64,000 nucleotides of DNA from Chryseobacterium salivictor (GCF_004359195.1 NZ_CP037954.1:1922001-1986000); one strand, 5' to 3'; positions 25,051 through 33,985 are shown, counted from the first letter of the stretch. Notes: generated from the letters alone by a model not told the origin. Numbers and translations are program-made.

Positions 25051-26061
25051 ATGGCAAAAGTTGCATTAAATTTTGAAGACGGCGTAACCCATTTTATTGA
25101 GACTGCAGGTAATGAAACCATTGCAGAAGCAGCCTATCGAGTAGGTGTAAATATTCCTTTAGATTGTGCCGATGGTGCTTGCGGAACGTGTAAATGCTTA
25201 TCAAAATCGGGTTCATTTGATTCTGGAGATTATATTGAAGAGGCTTTATCTGATGAAGAAGCAGAAAACGGTTACGGTCTGGCTTGTCAAATGCGTCCAG
25301 AATCGGATATGATCGTAGATATTTTAGCGAGTTCGGTTGCCTGTAAAGTAGAAGTAACCACTTATGAAACGGAAATTACCGAACTGACTTTTCTATCCTC
25401 TGAAATTGTAAAACTAAAAACTAAAATAAAAGACGGCTCTACTATCACGTTTTTGCCAGGTCAATATGCCAATATATTAGTTCCTGGCTCAACAGAAACA
25501 CGCTCTTATTCATTCTCCTGTTTATCAGATAGCGATGAAATGGAATTTATCATTCGACTCATTCCAAATACAGGTTTGATGAGTGATTATTTAAGACAGG
25601 CAAAAGTGGGCGAAACTTTAAGTATAACGGGACCAGTTGGTAGTTTTTACAGTCGTGAAATAAACCGTGAAACGTTGTTTTTTGCCGGAGGAACCGGAAT
25701 TGCTCCTTTTATTGCCATGTTAGAAAAACTAAATAAAGAAGAAAATAGCCAAACGATTAAATTGTTTTACGGCGCTACAACGGCAGAAAATATTGTTGAA
25801 TTAGATCGTCTCAAAACCTATACAAATCTTACTATAGAAAAATATCCTTGTGTCTCCAATGAAAACTGCGATGCTTATCCATCAGGATATGTGACGCAAT
25901 GGATTAATAAAGAGGAATTATCTGCAGCTGTTTACGATATTTATATCTGTGGTCCCAATACAATGGTTGATGCGGTTAAATCTTCTTTAGAAGACAATCA
26001 AATACATTACGAAAATTTCTATACTGAAAAATTTATTCCAACAGGAATGGCAACCATTTAA
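25051..26061 (+). CDS. benC: Benzoate 1,2-dioxygenase electron-transfer component (NADH reductase)
   Basis: Passes electrons from NADH through FAD and a [2Fe-2S] cluster to the Rieske centre of BenAB. 336 residues, one-component reductase: plant-type ferredoxin domain first, with CADGACGTCKC (about 39-49) and a fourth Cys in LACQM (about 81); then an FAD domain with RSYSFS (about 154-159), and an NAD domain with GGTGIAPFIAML (about 214-225) and YICGPNTMVDAV. All cluster cysteines are present. Confidence 0.94.
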   Translation: MAKVALNFEDGVTHFIETAGNETIAEAAYRVGVNIPLDCADGACGTCKCLSKSGSFDSGDYIEEALSDEEAENGYGLACQMRPESDMIVDILASSVACKVEVTTYETEITELTFLSSEIVKLKTKIKDGSTITFLPGQYANILVPGSTETRSYSFSCLSDSDEMEFIIRLIPNTGLMSDYLRQAKVGETLSITGPVGSFYSREINRETLFFAGGTGIAPFIAMLEKLNKEENSQTIKLFYGATTAENIVELDRLKTYTNLTIEKYPCVSNENCDAYPSGYVTQWINKEELSAAVYDIYICGPNTMVDAVKSSLEDNQIHYENFYTEKFIPTGMATI

Positions 26062-26070
26062 TCTAAACTT

Positions 26071-26856
26071 ATGATATTTCAAGATAGATTTAAAAATAAA
26101 ATTGCCATCGTTACCGGTGCTGCACAAGGTATCGGCAAAGGTGTTGCCAAACGTATTGCTAAAGAAGGAGCTAAAACAGTTTTAGTTGATCGTTCTGATG
26201 TAGTTTTAGAAGTAACAGAAAATTTAAAAAAAGAAGGATACGATGTTATTGCAGTACAAGCCGATTTAGAAACTTTTGAAGGTTTTGAAAAAGTAGTAAA
26301 TAGCACGATAGAAACCTTTGGTAAGATTGATATTTTAATCAATAATGTGGGCGGAACCATTTGGGCAAAACCTTTTCAACATTACACAGAAGAAGAAATT
26401 TTAAAGGAAGTAAACCGATCATTATTTCCTACTTTATGGGGATGCAGAAGCGTTTTACCCAGTATGATTGCCAATGGTGGTGGCGTAATTATTAATGTTT
26501 CATCGGTGGCAACACGTTCTGTAAATCGGGTTCCCTATGCGGCTGCAAAAGGTGGCGTGAATGCGATTACGGCATCTTTAGCGTTTGAACAAGCCACAAA
26601 TAATATACGAATTATTGGGATTGCACCTGGCGGAACGGAAGCTCCTCAACGTATTATACCGAGAAATGAAAATCCACAAACGGAAAAAGAAATTTTGTGG
26701 TACCAGGAAATTATAGACCAAACAAGAGAATCGTCCTTGCAGAAAAGGTACGGAACTATTGAAGATCAGGTGAGCACCATATTATTTGCTGCATCTGATG
26801 AAGCCCAATATATTACAGGCGTAACCATTCCTGTTGCTGGTGGCGATTTAGGATAA
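26071..26856 (+). CDS. benD: 1,6-dihydroxycyclohexa-2,4-diene-1-carboxylate dehydrogenase
   Basis: Oxidises and decarboxylates the benzoate cis-diol to catechol with NAD+. 261 residues, short-chain dehydrogenase: TGAAQGIGKGVA (about 16-27), NNVGG (about 90), catalytic Ser in NVSSVATRS and YAAAKGG (about 155-161). Acidic D after the second strand (VLVDRSD, about 38-44) fits NAD+ use. Ten bases separate it from benC. Together BenABCD convert benzoate to catechol. Confidence 0.92.
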   Translation: MIFQDRFKNKIAIVTGAAQGIGKGVAKRIAKEGAKTVLVDRSDVVLEVTENLKKEGYDVIAVQADLETFEGFEKVVNSTIETFGKIDILINNVGGTIWAKPFQHYTEEEILKEVNRSLFPTLWGCRSVLPSMIANGGGVIINVSSVATRSVNRVPYAAAKGGVNAITASLAFEQATNNIRIIGIAPGGTEAPQRIIPRNENPQTEKEILWYQEIIDQTRESSLQKRYGTIEDQVSTILFAASDEAQYITGVTIPVAGGDLG

Positions 26857-26875
26857 TTTTATTAAAAGAAAAAAA

Positions 26876-27655
26876 ATGCCAAAAATTCAATTAACAAATT
26901 TCATTTGTCATTATAAATATGAAAATTTCGGACATGAAAAAACATTGGTTTTTTCCAATTCATTGGGAACCAATTTATCCATGTGGGAAGATAATATCAC
27001 TGTTTTAAGTCATCACTTTAATATTTTAAGATACGATAAACGGGGTCATGGCGATAGTACAATTAGCCAAGATCAAGTTTCAATTGCAGACTTAGGAAAC
27101 GATGTTATTGAATTATTGAACTATTTAAAATTAGATCAAGTTTATTTCTGTGGACTTTCTATTGGAGGTTCAATTGGTCAATGGTTAGGAATTAATCATC
27201 CCACTCGTTTCGAAAAAATAGTTATCAGTAATACTGCCGCAAAGATTGGAACAGAAGAAGGATGGCAAACTCGCATAAAACAAGTTACAGAAAATGGACT
27301 GGAAAGTATATTAACCGGAACGGCAGAACGTTGGTTTACTCCCGATTATAGAGCTAAAAATCCTGATAAAGTTCAGGAAATTTTAAATAGTTTTAAAGCG
27401 ACTTCTTTACAAGGATATACTGCTTGTTGCTATGCCGTTGCTGGTGCAGATTTTAGGGAACAGCTTCATCATTTAGAAGTTCCTACTTTAATCATCGCAG
27501 GTACAAAAGATGAGGTGACCACGGTTGAGGACGGAAAATTCATTCAAAAACGTACACCAATTGAAAGTTTAGTTACACTTGATGCAGCTCATTTATCGAA
27601 TATGGAACATCCGGAAGAGTTTGCAAAACACATTATTCATTTCACACAACATTAA
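26876..27655 (+). CDS. pcaD: 3-oxoadipate enol-lactonase
   Basis: Hydrolyses 3-oxoadipate enol-lactone to 3-oxoadipate. 259 residues, alpha/beta-hydrolase: oxyanion region [11 protein letters not shown] (about 27-37), YDKRGHGDS, nucleophile elbow [11 protein letters not shown] (Ser about 96), and late Asp (GTKDEVTT, about 207) and His ([10 protein letters not shown], about 238). Sequence motifs match PcaD/CatD; no CMD (carboxymuconolactone decarboxylase) domain is attached. It is 19 bases from benD and 11 from the CoA-transferase. Confidence 0.92.
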   Translation: MPKIQLTNFICHYKYENFGHEKTLVFSNSLGTNLSMWEDNITVLSHHFNILRYDKRGHGDSTISQDQVSIADLGNDVIELLNYLKLDQVYFCGLSIGGSIGQWLGINHPTRFEKIVISNTAAKIGTEEGWQTRIKQVTENGLESILTGTAERWFTPDYRAKNPDKVQEILNSFKATSLQGYTACCYAVAGADFREQLHHLEVPTLIIAGTKDEVTTVEDGKFIQKRTPIESLVTLDAAHLSNMEHPEEFAKHIIHFTQH

Positions 27656-27666
27656 AAAAAATTCTA

Positions 27667-29013
27667 ATGAAAACGATACCACAAATATCTTTACAGGAAG
27701 CAGTTGCAATGGTAAAGGACGGAGATACTTTATTGCAGGGCGGATTTGGAATGACGGGAAACCCAGTTCATTTGATGCATGCTTTAGCTGAAACAAAAAC
27801 CAAAAACTTAACTTTTATTGGAAATAATGTAGGTGAAGCAGGAATTGGTGGCGGAAGACTTCTTAGAAACGGTCAACTCAAAAAAATGATAGGTTCTTTC
27901 TTTACTTCTAATCCTGAAGCAGTAAAAGCAGCACAGGATGGCGTTGTGGAATATGAATTATTACCGCAAGGAACTTTAGCCGAAGCAATCAGAGCGGGTG
28001 GCGCAGGTATTGGCGGTTTTTTCACCCCAACTTCGGCTGGAACTGAGTTAGCAAAAGGAAGAGAAACAAAAATATTGAATGAGGTCGAACAGGTTTTTAT
28101 TCCGGGAATTAGAGGAAACGTAGCCTTTATCCGTGCTTGGAAAGCTGATACCGCCGGAAATCTTCAGTATAGAATGACCGAACAAAATTTCAACAGAGCC
28201 ATGGCTACTGCTGCAGATTTAGTCATTGCAGAAGTCGAAGAAATTGTTCCTGTTGGAGAAATTTCCCCAGAAAGCATTCATACTCCAGGTTCTTATGTAG
28301 ATTTTCTGGTAAAGGCGACTTTAACTTTAGACGATCTTGGAAGTTCGGCAACGGTTTCATCAAGCAAAAAAGTTTCTGAAACCCGTTTAAATATGGCGAA
28401 AAGAGCTTTAAAAGAACTTAAAAAAGGAGATGTCGTGAATTTAGGAATTGGAATTCCGACACTCGTTGCCGATTTAATTTCAGGAGATGAAGGAATTATT
28501 CTTCATACAGAAAACGGAATGCTTGGCGTTGGTCCAGCTCCAGTAGATGGTGGCGGTGCTATGGATTATCCGGTAAATGCAGGGAAAGTTCCAGTGACAG
28601 CGCTGAATGGTTCTTCTTATTTTGATTCTGCAGATTCGTTTGCCATGATCCGTGGAAAACATGTAGATGTGGCCATAATGGGAGGATTGCAAGTAGATGA
28701 AGCCGCAAATTTAGCAAATTGGGCAGTTCCTGGACAACCATTATTGGGAGTTGGCGGCGCTATGGATCTAGCTTCTGGAGCGAAAAAGCTTATCATTACC
28801 ATGATGCATAATGAGAAAAACGGCGATGCAAAAGTAGTTTCGATATGCGATCTTCCGCTAACGGCACTAAAAGCTGTTGATATGGTGATTACCGATAAAG
28901 CAGTATTTGAATTTATAGACGGCAAACTTATATTAACCGAAGTTATGCCAGGCGCAACTTTAGAAGAAGTGCGAGAAAATACTACTGCAAAATTTATAGA
29001 ACGATTATCGTAA
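27667..29013 (+). CDS. pcaIJ: 3-oxoadipate CoA-transferase, subunits A and B fused in one chain
   Basis: Transfers CoA from succinyl-CoA to 3-oxoadipate. 448 residues. The A half (about 1-220) starts [20 protein letters not shown] with [16 protein letters not shown] and [15 protein letters not shown]; the B half (about 230-445) has [16 protein letters not shown] and the catalytic Glu in [13 protein letters not shown] (about 282). In most proteobacteria the two are separate genes (pcaI, pcaJ); the single-chain form resembles eukaryotic SCOT. No stop or frameshift lies between the halves. Acetoacetate as an alternative substrate cannot be excluded, but the neighbours argue for 3-oxoadipate. Confidence 0.9.
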   Translation: MKTIPQISLQEAVAMVKDGDTLLQGGFGMTGNPVHLMHALAETKTKNLTFIGNNVGEAGIGGGRLLRNGQLKKMIGSFFTSNPEAVKAAQDGVVEYELLPQGTLAEAIRAGGAGIGGFFTPTSAGTELAKGRETKILNEVEQVFIPGIRGNVAFIRAWKADTAGNLQYRMTEQNFNRAMATAADLVIAEVEEIVPVGEISPESIHTPGSYVDFLVKATLTLDDLGSSATVSSSKKVSETRLNMAKRALKELKKGDVVNLGIGIPTLVADLISGDEGIILHTENGMLGVGPAPVDGGGAMDYPVNAGKVPVTALNGSSYFDSADSFAMIRGKHVDVAIMGGLQVDEAANLANWAVPGQPLLGVGGAMDLASGAKKLIITMMHNEKNGDAKVVSICDLPLTALKAVDMVITDKAVFEFIDGKLILTEVMPGATLEEVRENTTAKFIERLS

Positions 29014-29074
29014 CATGCTGACGGTACTTTAAGGCGTCCTAATAGTTTTGCATCAAATTATAAAAAGAAAAATT

Positions 29075-30286
29075 ATGAAAACAGAAGCCTATATTATAGA
29101 TGGAATCCGTACCCCAATTGGAAATTTTGGCGGTACTTTAGGCGCAGTACGTACCGATGATCTTGCCGCAATGGTCATTGAGGAATTGGTAAAAAGAAAT
29201 CCGGCTATTCCGAAAGACGCCATTGATGAAGTTGTTTTAGGATGTCATAATCAGGCAGGTGAAGACAACAGAAATGTGGCAAGAATGGCTGCATTACTAG
29301 CCGGACTACCGGTAACTGTTCCTGGCGAAACGGTAAATAGGCTTTGCGCGTCCGGAATGTCGGCCATTATCCATGCTAACAGAGCAATCAAAGCAGGCGA
29401 CGGTGACATTTTTATTGCTGGCGGTGTGGAAAACATGACCCGTGGACCATTAGTAATTTCAAAACCATCAAAAGCCTTTGGAACCGATTCTAAAATGGAA
29501 GATTCTTCTTTTGGATGGCGTTTTGTAAATCCGAAAATGAAAGAAATGTACGGCGTAGATCCTATGGGAATTACCGCTGAGAATCTGGTAGATTTGTATG
29601 GCATTTCAAGAGAAGATCAGGACAAATTTTCTTTAGCCTCTCAATTAAAAGCTTCTGCTGCCACTAAAAATGGACGATTGGCAGAAGAAATATTTCCCAT
29701 AACTATACCTCAGCGCAAAGGACAGCCAATAGTTTTTGATAAAGATGAATTTGTTAGAGAAAATTCTACGTTAGAATCGCTTTCGAAACTGAAACCAGCC
29801 TTTAAAAAAGACGGTACAGTAACGGCCGGCAATGCTTCGGGTTTAAATGACGGTGCCGCGGCAGTGTATGTGGCATCAGGAGAAGCTGTCGAAAAGTATG
29901 GCTTAAAACCTTTGGCCAGAATTGTTTCCTCCGCAGTTACAGGTGTTGAACCGCGAATTATGGGAATCGGACCTGTGACTGCTGTTCAAAAAGCATTGAA
30001 AAAAGCGGAACTTACTTTAGATGATATTGGAGTTATGGAATTTAACGAAGCCTTTGCAGCACAAGCATTGGCTTGTACGAGAGCATTAGGACTAAAAGAT
30101 GATGACCCAAGAATAAATCCCAATGGTGGCGCTATTGCTTTAGGACATCCATTAGGCATGTCCGGTACACGGATAACGTATTCTGCTGCGCTGGAGCTTC
30201 ACAAGAAAAATGTAAGGTATGCATTAGCCACGATGTGTGTAGGGGTAGGTCAAGGATATGCTGTTATTTTGGAAAAAGTGGACTAA
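29075..30286 (+). CDS. pcaF: 3-oxoadipyl-CoA thiolase
   Basis: Last step: cleaves 3-oxoadipyl-CoA to succinyl-CoA and acetyl-CoA. 403 residues from the ATG at 29075; an upstream TTG at 29048 would add nine residues of no known kind. Thiolase nucleophile Cys in NRLCASGMSAI (about 91), His in NPNGGAIALGHPLGMSG (about 357) and second Cys in ATMCVGVGQG (about 389). The N-terminal IIDGIRTPIGNFGGTL is typical of PcaF. It is the last enzyme gene of the operon; the TetR gene follows 34 bases later and may be cotranscribed. Confidence 0.94.
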   Translation: MKTEAYIIDGIRTPIGNFGGTLGAVRTDDLAAMVIEELVKRNPAIPKDAIDEVVLGCHNQAGEDNRNVARMAALLAGLPVTVPGETVNRLCASGMSAIIHANRAIKAGDGDIFIAGGVENMTRGPLVISKPSKAFGTDSKMEDSSFGWRFVNPKMKEMYGVDPMGITAENLVDLYGISREDQDKFSLASQLKASAATKNGRLAEEIFPITIPQRKGQPIVFDKDEFVRENSTLESLSKLKPAFKKDGTVTAGNASGLNDGAAAVYVASGEAVEKYGLKPLARIVSSAVTGVEPRIMGIGPVTAVQKALKKAELTLDDIGVMEFNEAFAAQALACTRALGLKDDDPRINPNGGAIALGHPLGMSGTRITYSAALELHKKNVRYALATMCVGVGQGYAVILEKVD

Positions 30287-30319
30287 GTAATTTATTTCTT
30301 AATACGATAGAATTAGAAA

Positions 30320-30859
30320 ATGAGTAAGAAACAGGACATCTTGGATGCCGCATTAAATATTTTTACAGAGGTAGGGACATCAGCTGCGTCAACGAAATCT
30401 ATTGCCGTTGAGGCAAATGTGTCTGAAGCGCTTATTTTTAAACACTTTAAAAATAAAGACAACCTTATTGAAGAAATTGTAAAATCGGGATACCGGGAAG
30501 CCACCAAGTTGGTTGCGGAACATTTGGAATACAAAACCCCCGAAAATTACATTTCAAACTTACTCGATTTACCAAAAATACTCGTCTTGTCAAACAAAAA
30601 CTTCTGGCAGATGCAATATAAAATCACGCCGCTGAATGTGATGGCAATGACGCATCATCAGCTGTTTATGAAATCGAGTCACGAATTGCTGGTGAAGGCT
30701 TTTGCGTTATTAGGCTATGAAGAACCAGATTTAGAAGCAGAAATACTGCTGTTTATTATTGATGGCTTGTGGAAATATATTGCGGCCAATGAGTTTAATT
30801 CCGACCATATCGATGCCATCATCCGCCTTGCCAAAAAGAAATACAGCATACATTCGTAG
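30320..30859 (+). CDS. TetR-family transcriptional regulator
   Basis: 179 residues. N-terminal TetR DNA-binding domain, KKQDILDAALNIFTEVG then the HTH STKSIAVEANVSEALIFKHF (about 26-45) and KNKDNLIEEI. The C-terminal ligand domain is unspecific. It lies 34 bases after pcaF in the same direction, so it may sense a CoA-thioester or aromatic pathway product and repress the operon, or control the DUF417 gene 102 bases downstream. The sequence does not decide between these. Confidence 0.85.
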   Translation: MSKKQDILDAALNIFTEVGTSAASTKSIAVEANVSEALIFKHFKNKDNLIEEIVKSGYREATKLVAEHLEYKTPENYISNLLDLPKILVLSNKNFWQMQYKITPLNVMAMTHHQLFMKSSHELLVKAFALLGYEEPDLEAEILLFIIDGLWKYIAANEFNSDHIDAIIRLAKKKYSIHS

Positions 30860-30961
30860 TATTGATTCATAAAGGTTATAGGTGTTTTAGGGCAGATTAA
30901 CGGTCAGTTAATGCTAAATTGCATCTGACCTAAAATAAAAAATCATTAATTATTATTCAAT

Positions 30962-31537
30962 ATGAAAAAACTAATCGAATTATTGGCGGGTAGTCAATCT
31001 CAATTTATAAACGTAAGCCGAATTTCTATATTTGTGGTCATGGCCTGGATTGGCGGTTTAAAAGCCTTTCAGTATGAAGCGGATGGCATTGTTCCGTTTG
31101 TGGCGAACAGTCCTGTGATGTCATTTTTTTATACCAAAGAAGCACCTGAATATATTGAATATAAAAATCCGGAAGGGAAAACCGTTCAGAAAAATGTTGA
31201 CTGGCATGAGGTCAATGGTACTTATATTTTCGCCTACGGATTAGGAACCTTGATCATCATTATTGGAATTTTTACTTTACTGGGAATCTGGTATGATAAA
31301 ATTGGATTAATCGGCGGACTGTTAACATTTGGTATGTCGATCGTTACGTTGACGTTTTTAATCACGACGCCTGAAGTATATGTTCCAAATCTGGGCGGCG
31401 ATTTTCCGACCCCGGAGTACGGATTTCCTTATTTGTCGGGTGCAGGGCGTTTGGTACTGAAAGACATAATCATGTTAGCAGCCGGACTGATTTGTGCAGC
31501 GGACAGTGCAAAGCGACTTACGTTACAATTGGAATAG
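30962..31537 (+). CDS. DUF417/YkgB-family membrane protein (RclC-like)
   Basis: 191 residues, four predicted membrane segments. Family marks are the N-terminal ISIFVVMAWIGGLKAFQYEADGIVPFVANSPVMSFFY (residues about 22-58; the W-G-G-K-F-x-E/Y-A pattern is conserved). Members include E. coli RclC, part of the response to reactive chlorine; others are of unknown role. Here the neighbour is a TetR regulator, not RclR. It is followed by about 1.5 kb of decayed sequence. Location: inner membrane. Confidence 0.8.
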   Translation: MKKLIELLAGSQSQFINVSRISIFVVMAWIGGLKAFQYEADGIVPFVANSPVMSFFYTKEAPEYIEYKNPEGKTVQKNVDWHEVNGTYIFAYGLGTLIIIIGIFTLLGIWYDKIGLIGGLLTFGMSIVTLTFLITTPEVYVPNLGGDFPTPEYGFPYLSGAGRLVLKDIIMLAAGLICAADSAKRLTLQLE

Positions 31538-31752
31538 GTGCTGACAAGCTTTTGGTTGGAAGGTGTTGAGGTTTGCATTAATGCGCAATAATTGAGTTTA
31601 CATGTAAATAAAATATTTTTAAACGTCTAAATGCTTCCCGCTGTTTTTGTGCTGCATAAATTGAATTTCAACAATCTTACCATCCTTATCTGGGCGGGAT
31701 TAAGAGAGGGGATATCTGTGGCAACGGCGCTTTCATTGCCCAATTCAGCTAA

Positions 31753-32030
31753 AGAGAATTAATAGAAATACAGTCGCCTACAGGAAATAGGGTATTGGCG
31801 GGTGAACCAAAAGAAAAAGGTGGCCAGGACAAAGGATTCTCGCCAAAAGAATTGCTGGTTTCTGCTTTGGCAGCCTGTACCAGTGCCACAGTAGGGATGT
31901 ATTCCGACCGTAAAGCAACGTACATATTGAAACTGAACTCATTGAAGACGATGGAAAAACCATTTTTAAAAGGAAACTTCAATTTGAAGGAAAGCTGGAT
32001 GAAAGGCAACGCCAAAGACTTTTGAATCGC
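31753..32030 (+). pseudogene. OsmC-family peroxiredoxin-like protein, frameshifted and truncated
   Basis: The first frame reads IEIQSPTGNRVLAGEPKEKG (about 31762-31821) and continues through GFSPKELLVSALAACTSATV with the catalytic Cys region. Near 31905-31922 the homology moves to the next frame, which reads VHIETELIEDDGKTIFKRKL and LDERQRQRLLNR to about 32030. The expected C-terminal second-Cys segment (CPIHK-like) is missing. A single small deletion or insertion plus a 3' truncation explains this. OsmC proteins detoxify organic hydroperoxides; this copy should be inactive. Confidence 0.8.
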
Positions 32031-32033
32031 TTT

Positions 32034-32299
32034 TTATCATTAAATGGTTTGCGAATACGAATGCTCGTCTCCCCAATTTTGATGTTTCCGCGAGAGTGCC
32101 CAACTCCCTCAACAGTTTCCGGCGGAAGGTCTTTTTCCTGGCGCTTACCAGTCCGAAAATTCCTGCAGCCGCTTTGGTTTGGGGGCCATTTTTTCACGCG
32201 GTCGGGTCCTACCCGTACGAATATGCGTTCGCCATCATTTACAAAAACAATATTGCCGGTTGCACCGCTCAGGTTGCCATTTTTCTTTAAATTTGCCAT
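32034..32299 (-). pseudogene. Bacteroidota-type protein of unknown function, frameshifted
   Basis: From the ATG at 32299 one frame reads MANLKKNGNLSGATGNIVFV and on to about VGPDRVKKW. At a six-base homopolymer (32189-32194 on the plus strand) the coding signal moves to another frame that reads TKAAAGIFGLVSARKKTFRR and LLRELGTLAETSKLGRRAF before running into the OsmC remnant. The opening (basic N-terminus, N-L-S-G-x-x-G-N-I-V-F-V-N) recalls a small family I associate with Bacteroidota genomes, of unknown function. The 3' end is lost at the junction with the OsmC remnant near 32030. Confidence 0.5.
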
Positions 32300-32433
32300 A
32301 ACGATTTCCGTGGGGATTAGGTTGTCATCAACCGCCCGTCAGCAGAAGATCTTATTTCTACTGATCCTCAACGCATTAATTTTGATGAAGATACAATTAA
32401 AAACCATTATAAAAGCATTGTTTCTCCAATAGT

Positions 32434-32472
32434 TTATTGGAGTTTTATTGGACTTATATTGGAGTGATATTG
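32434..32472. repeat. 11-bp tandem repeat, about 3.5 copies
   Basis: TTATTGGAGTT, TTATTGGACTT, ATATTGGAGTG, ATATTG in succession. The first unit is also the right arm of a small hairpin (CTCCAAT at 32424-32430 with ATTGGAG at 32436-32442). Confidence 0.6.
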
Positions 32473-32566
32473 CAGTTATAAAGAAGGACACTGGCAGGAG
32501 ATTGGAAGCAATGAGCGAGCATTGTGGGAGGAAGACCCCAACTGACCCCGTGAAACTGACTGCGCA

Positions 32567-32751
32567 CTACGACGTTGCCATATCACTTACGCGGAGTCCC
32601 ATTCCGTAACACTTGAGGATGAGTTTGCGTTTCGGATTCTCGGTAATCTGAGCAAAACTTCTTGCGGACTATTATTTGGTCAAGGGCGAAAAGTTCGCGC
32701 TTAGTTAAAAGAATGATCGGTGACGTACCATGGTTTTTGGGTTTGCTGCCA
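32567..32751 (-). pseudogene. Tyrosine recombinase/integrase remnant
   Basis: On the minus strand one frame reads KPKNHGTSPIILLTKRELFA from about 32751. After about 20 unrelated bases a second frame reads FAQITENPKRKLILKCYGMG then LRVSDMATS to a stop at 32567. This joins into the N-terminal part of the catalytic domain of phage-type tyrosine recombinases, where K-P-K..L..I-L-(S/T)-K-x-E and N-P-K-H-K-L-I-L-x-L-x-Y-G-x-G-L-R-x-S-E are usual. The catalytic R, H-x-x-R and Tyr of the C-terminal half are absent. It is a dead fragment, evidence of a former mobile element. Confidence 0.7.
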
Positions 32752-32799
32752 TCGGGGTTTTGTTGGAGATTTGAGCATTGCAATAAGCAAAGAATCATT

Positions 32800-32961
32800 T
32801 GGAAACCTGATCCAAATGATATTTTTGTTTTTGTGTTGAACCACCTTCACAATATCTATTTTTTGGATGAGAAAAGAAAAATTGCTGCAGCCAAAAGAAT
32901 TCAAAAACAAATCACTAAATTTGGGTTGACTGACAAGGATATTGAAATCACAAAATTTTGA
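32800..32961 (+). pseudogene. Open-frame tail of unknown origin
   Basis: The last 55 or so codons of a frame ending at 32961 look protein-like: KPDPNDIFVFVLNHLHNIYF followed by LDEKRKIAAAKRIQKQITKF. The upstream part of the frame overlaps the integrase remnant and has no start of its own. It may be the 3' end of a gene cut by rearrangement. I do not recognise the family. Confidence 0.3.
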
Positions 32962-33011
32962 TTATCAATGTTTAAATTTAACCTTAGTCAGAATATTTAT
33001 AAAAATATGTC

Positions 33012-33812
33012 GTGAAACTGAAATTCTTCATTTTAACTTTATTTCCAACTCTAATTTTTTCGCAGAATTCGAGTTTTATTTATGAGATGAAGTTTAAACC
33101 AAATTCTGACAGCACAAAAACTGAAAAAATAATCTATTTTTTGGACGTAAAAAATCAAGAGTCAATTTTTCGTTCCGAAAAGTTTCGAACTTCCGACTCT
33201 TTGAGAATCAAACGCGGATATGGAAATAGCGCAGATATGCAGTTCAATAATAAGCAATTGTATGTTTACAAAAAATACGATAAAAATGTAGTTAATAAAT
33301 ATGTTTTTATTCCCTTTATTGAGCCAAAATATACAATAAAAGTAAAAAAGAATTTAATTTGGAAAATTACTAATGAAAAAAGGAAAATTGGACAATATGA
33401 CTGTCAAAAAGCAGAAACAAATTATGGTGGAAGAAAATGGTTTGCTTGGTTTACAAATGAAATTCCTATACAAGATGGACCTTATGTTTTTCGTGGATTG
33501 CCAGGTTTAATTGTTGATATTTCTGATGAAAATTCAGATTATTATTTTAAGCTTGGAGAAGTACGTCATTTTTTATGGAAAGAATTCTATCTTGAAACTT
33601 CACAGAACGAAATTTCTTGGGAAGATTTCAAAAAATTGCAAATGAATTTTTATAATAATCCGTTTGCAGTACTTAATAAATCTGATGTAACAAATTATGA
33701 TGAAGCAGGAAATATCGTTGAAACTGACTTAAAAAGAATGACTGAATCTATACAAGAAAGAATCCGCAATAACAATAATCCAATTGAATTGGACCAAAAA
33801 TTAGATTATTAA
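33012..33812 (+). CDS. GLPGLI-family secreted protein
   Basis: 266 residues, starting at GTG 33012 (the ATG at 33007 in another frame meets a stop at once). Signal peptide VKLKFFILTLFPTLIFSQ. The family motif is present as GPYVFRGLPGLIVDISD (about 159-175), and WFAWFTNEIPI lies just before it. Members are found in Bacteroidota and are of unknown function, believed to act in the periplasm or outer membrane. A second, interrupted member lies at 50116-50949. It stands alone after the decayed region. Confidence 0.88.
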   Translation: MKLKFFILTLFPTLIFSQNSSFIYEMKFKPNSDSTKTEKIIYFLDVKNQESIFRSEKFRTSDSLRIKRGYGNSADMQFNNKQLYVYKKYDKNVVNKYVFIPFIEPKYTIKVKKNLIWKITNEKRKIGQYDCQKAETNYGGRKWFAWFTNEIPIQDGPYVFRGLPGLIVDISDENSDYYFKLGEVRHFLWKEFYLETSQNEISWEDFKKLQMNFYNNPFAVLNKSDVTNYDEAGNIVETDLKRMTESIQERIRNNNNPIELDQKLDY

Positions 33813-33985
33813 TAACACTTCTGTTAATACGGTATTTCTACAAGAGGGTATGAAGTTTTTATCGAGGATTTTAGCAATTAATTCAATTTTCAGCAAGTAG
33901 AAAGTTTTCGTATTTTTAGCCCGCCTGCAGAAATACTAAACGTTGTACGACATTAACCTAAAATTAAAATTATAAAATATATCTA

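Larger units (their letters stand above)
31538..33006. other. Decayed region with at least three broken genes
   Basis: No intact gene is found in these 1470 bases. It contains an OsmC pseudogene (31753-32030), a minus-strand frameshifted protein (32034-32299), short open fragments near 32330-32475 (one reading AEDLISTDPQRINFDEDT), an 11-bp tandem repeat (32434-32472) and a tyrosine recombinase remnant (32567-32751). Its GC-rich patches differ from the flanking genes. Probably a degraded insertion or mobile-element scar. Confidence 0.65.

Noticed and set aside
29019-29146. Near-identical 13-14-mers (CGGTACTTTA-GGCG) at 29022 and 29131, around the pcaF start
   Set aside because: Single short match with a one-base gap; could be chance or a tiny duplication, not enough to call a feature.
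20684-30286. Search for an aromatic acid transporter (BenK/BenE/porin) inside the benzoate operon
   Set aside because: None is present; all ten genes are assigned to enzymes. The DUF417 protein further on is not a known transporter.
31979-32432. Plus- and minus-strand open frames across the decayed region (e.g. 32022-32432 and 32096-32290 on plus)
   Set aside because: They are shadow frames of the frameshifted OsmC and minus-strand remnants; protein similarity is only in the frames reported.
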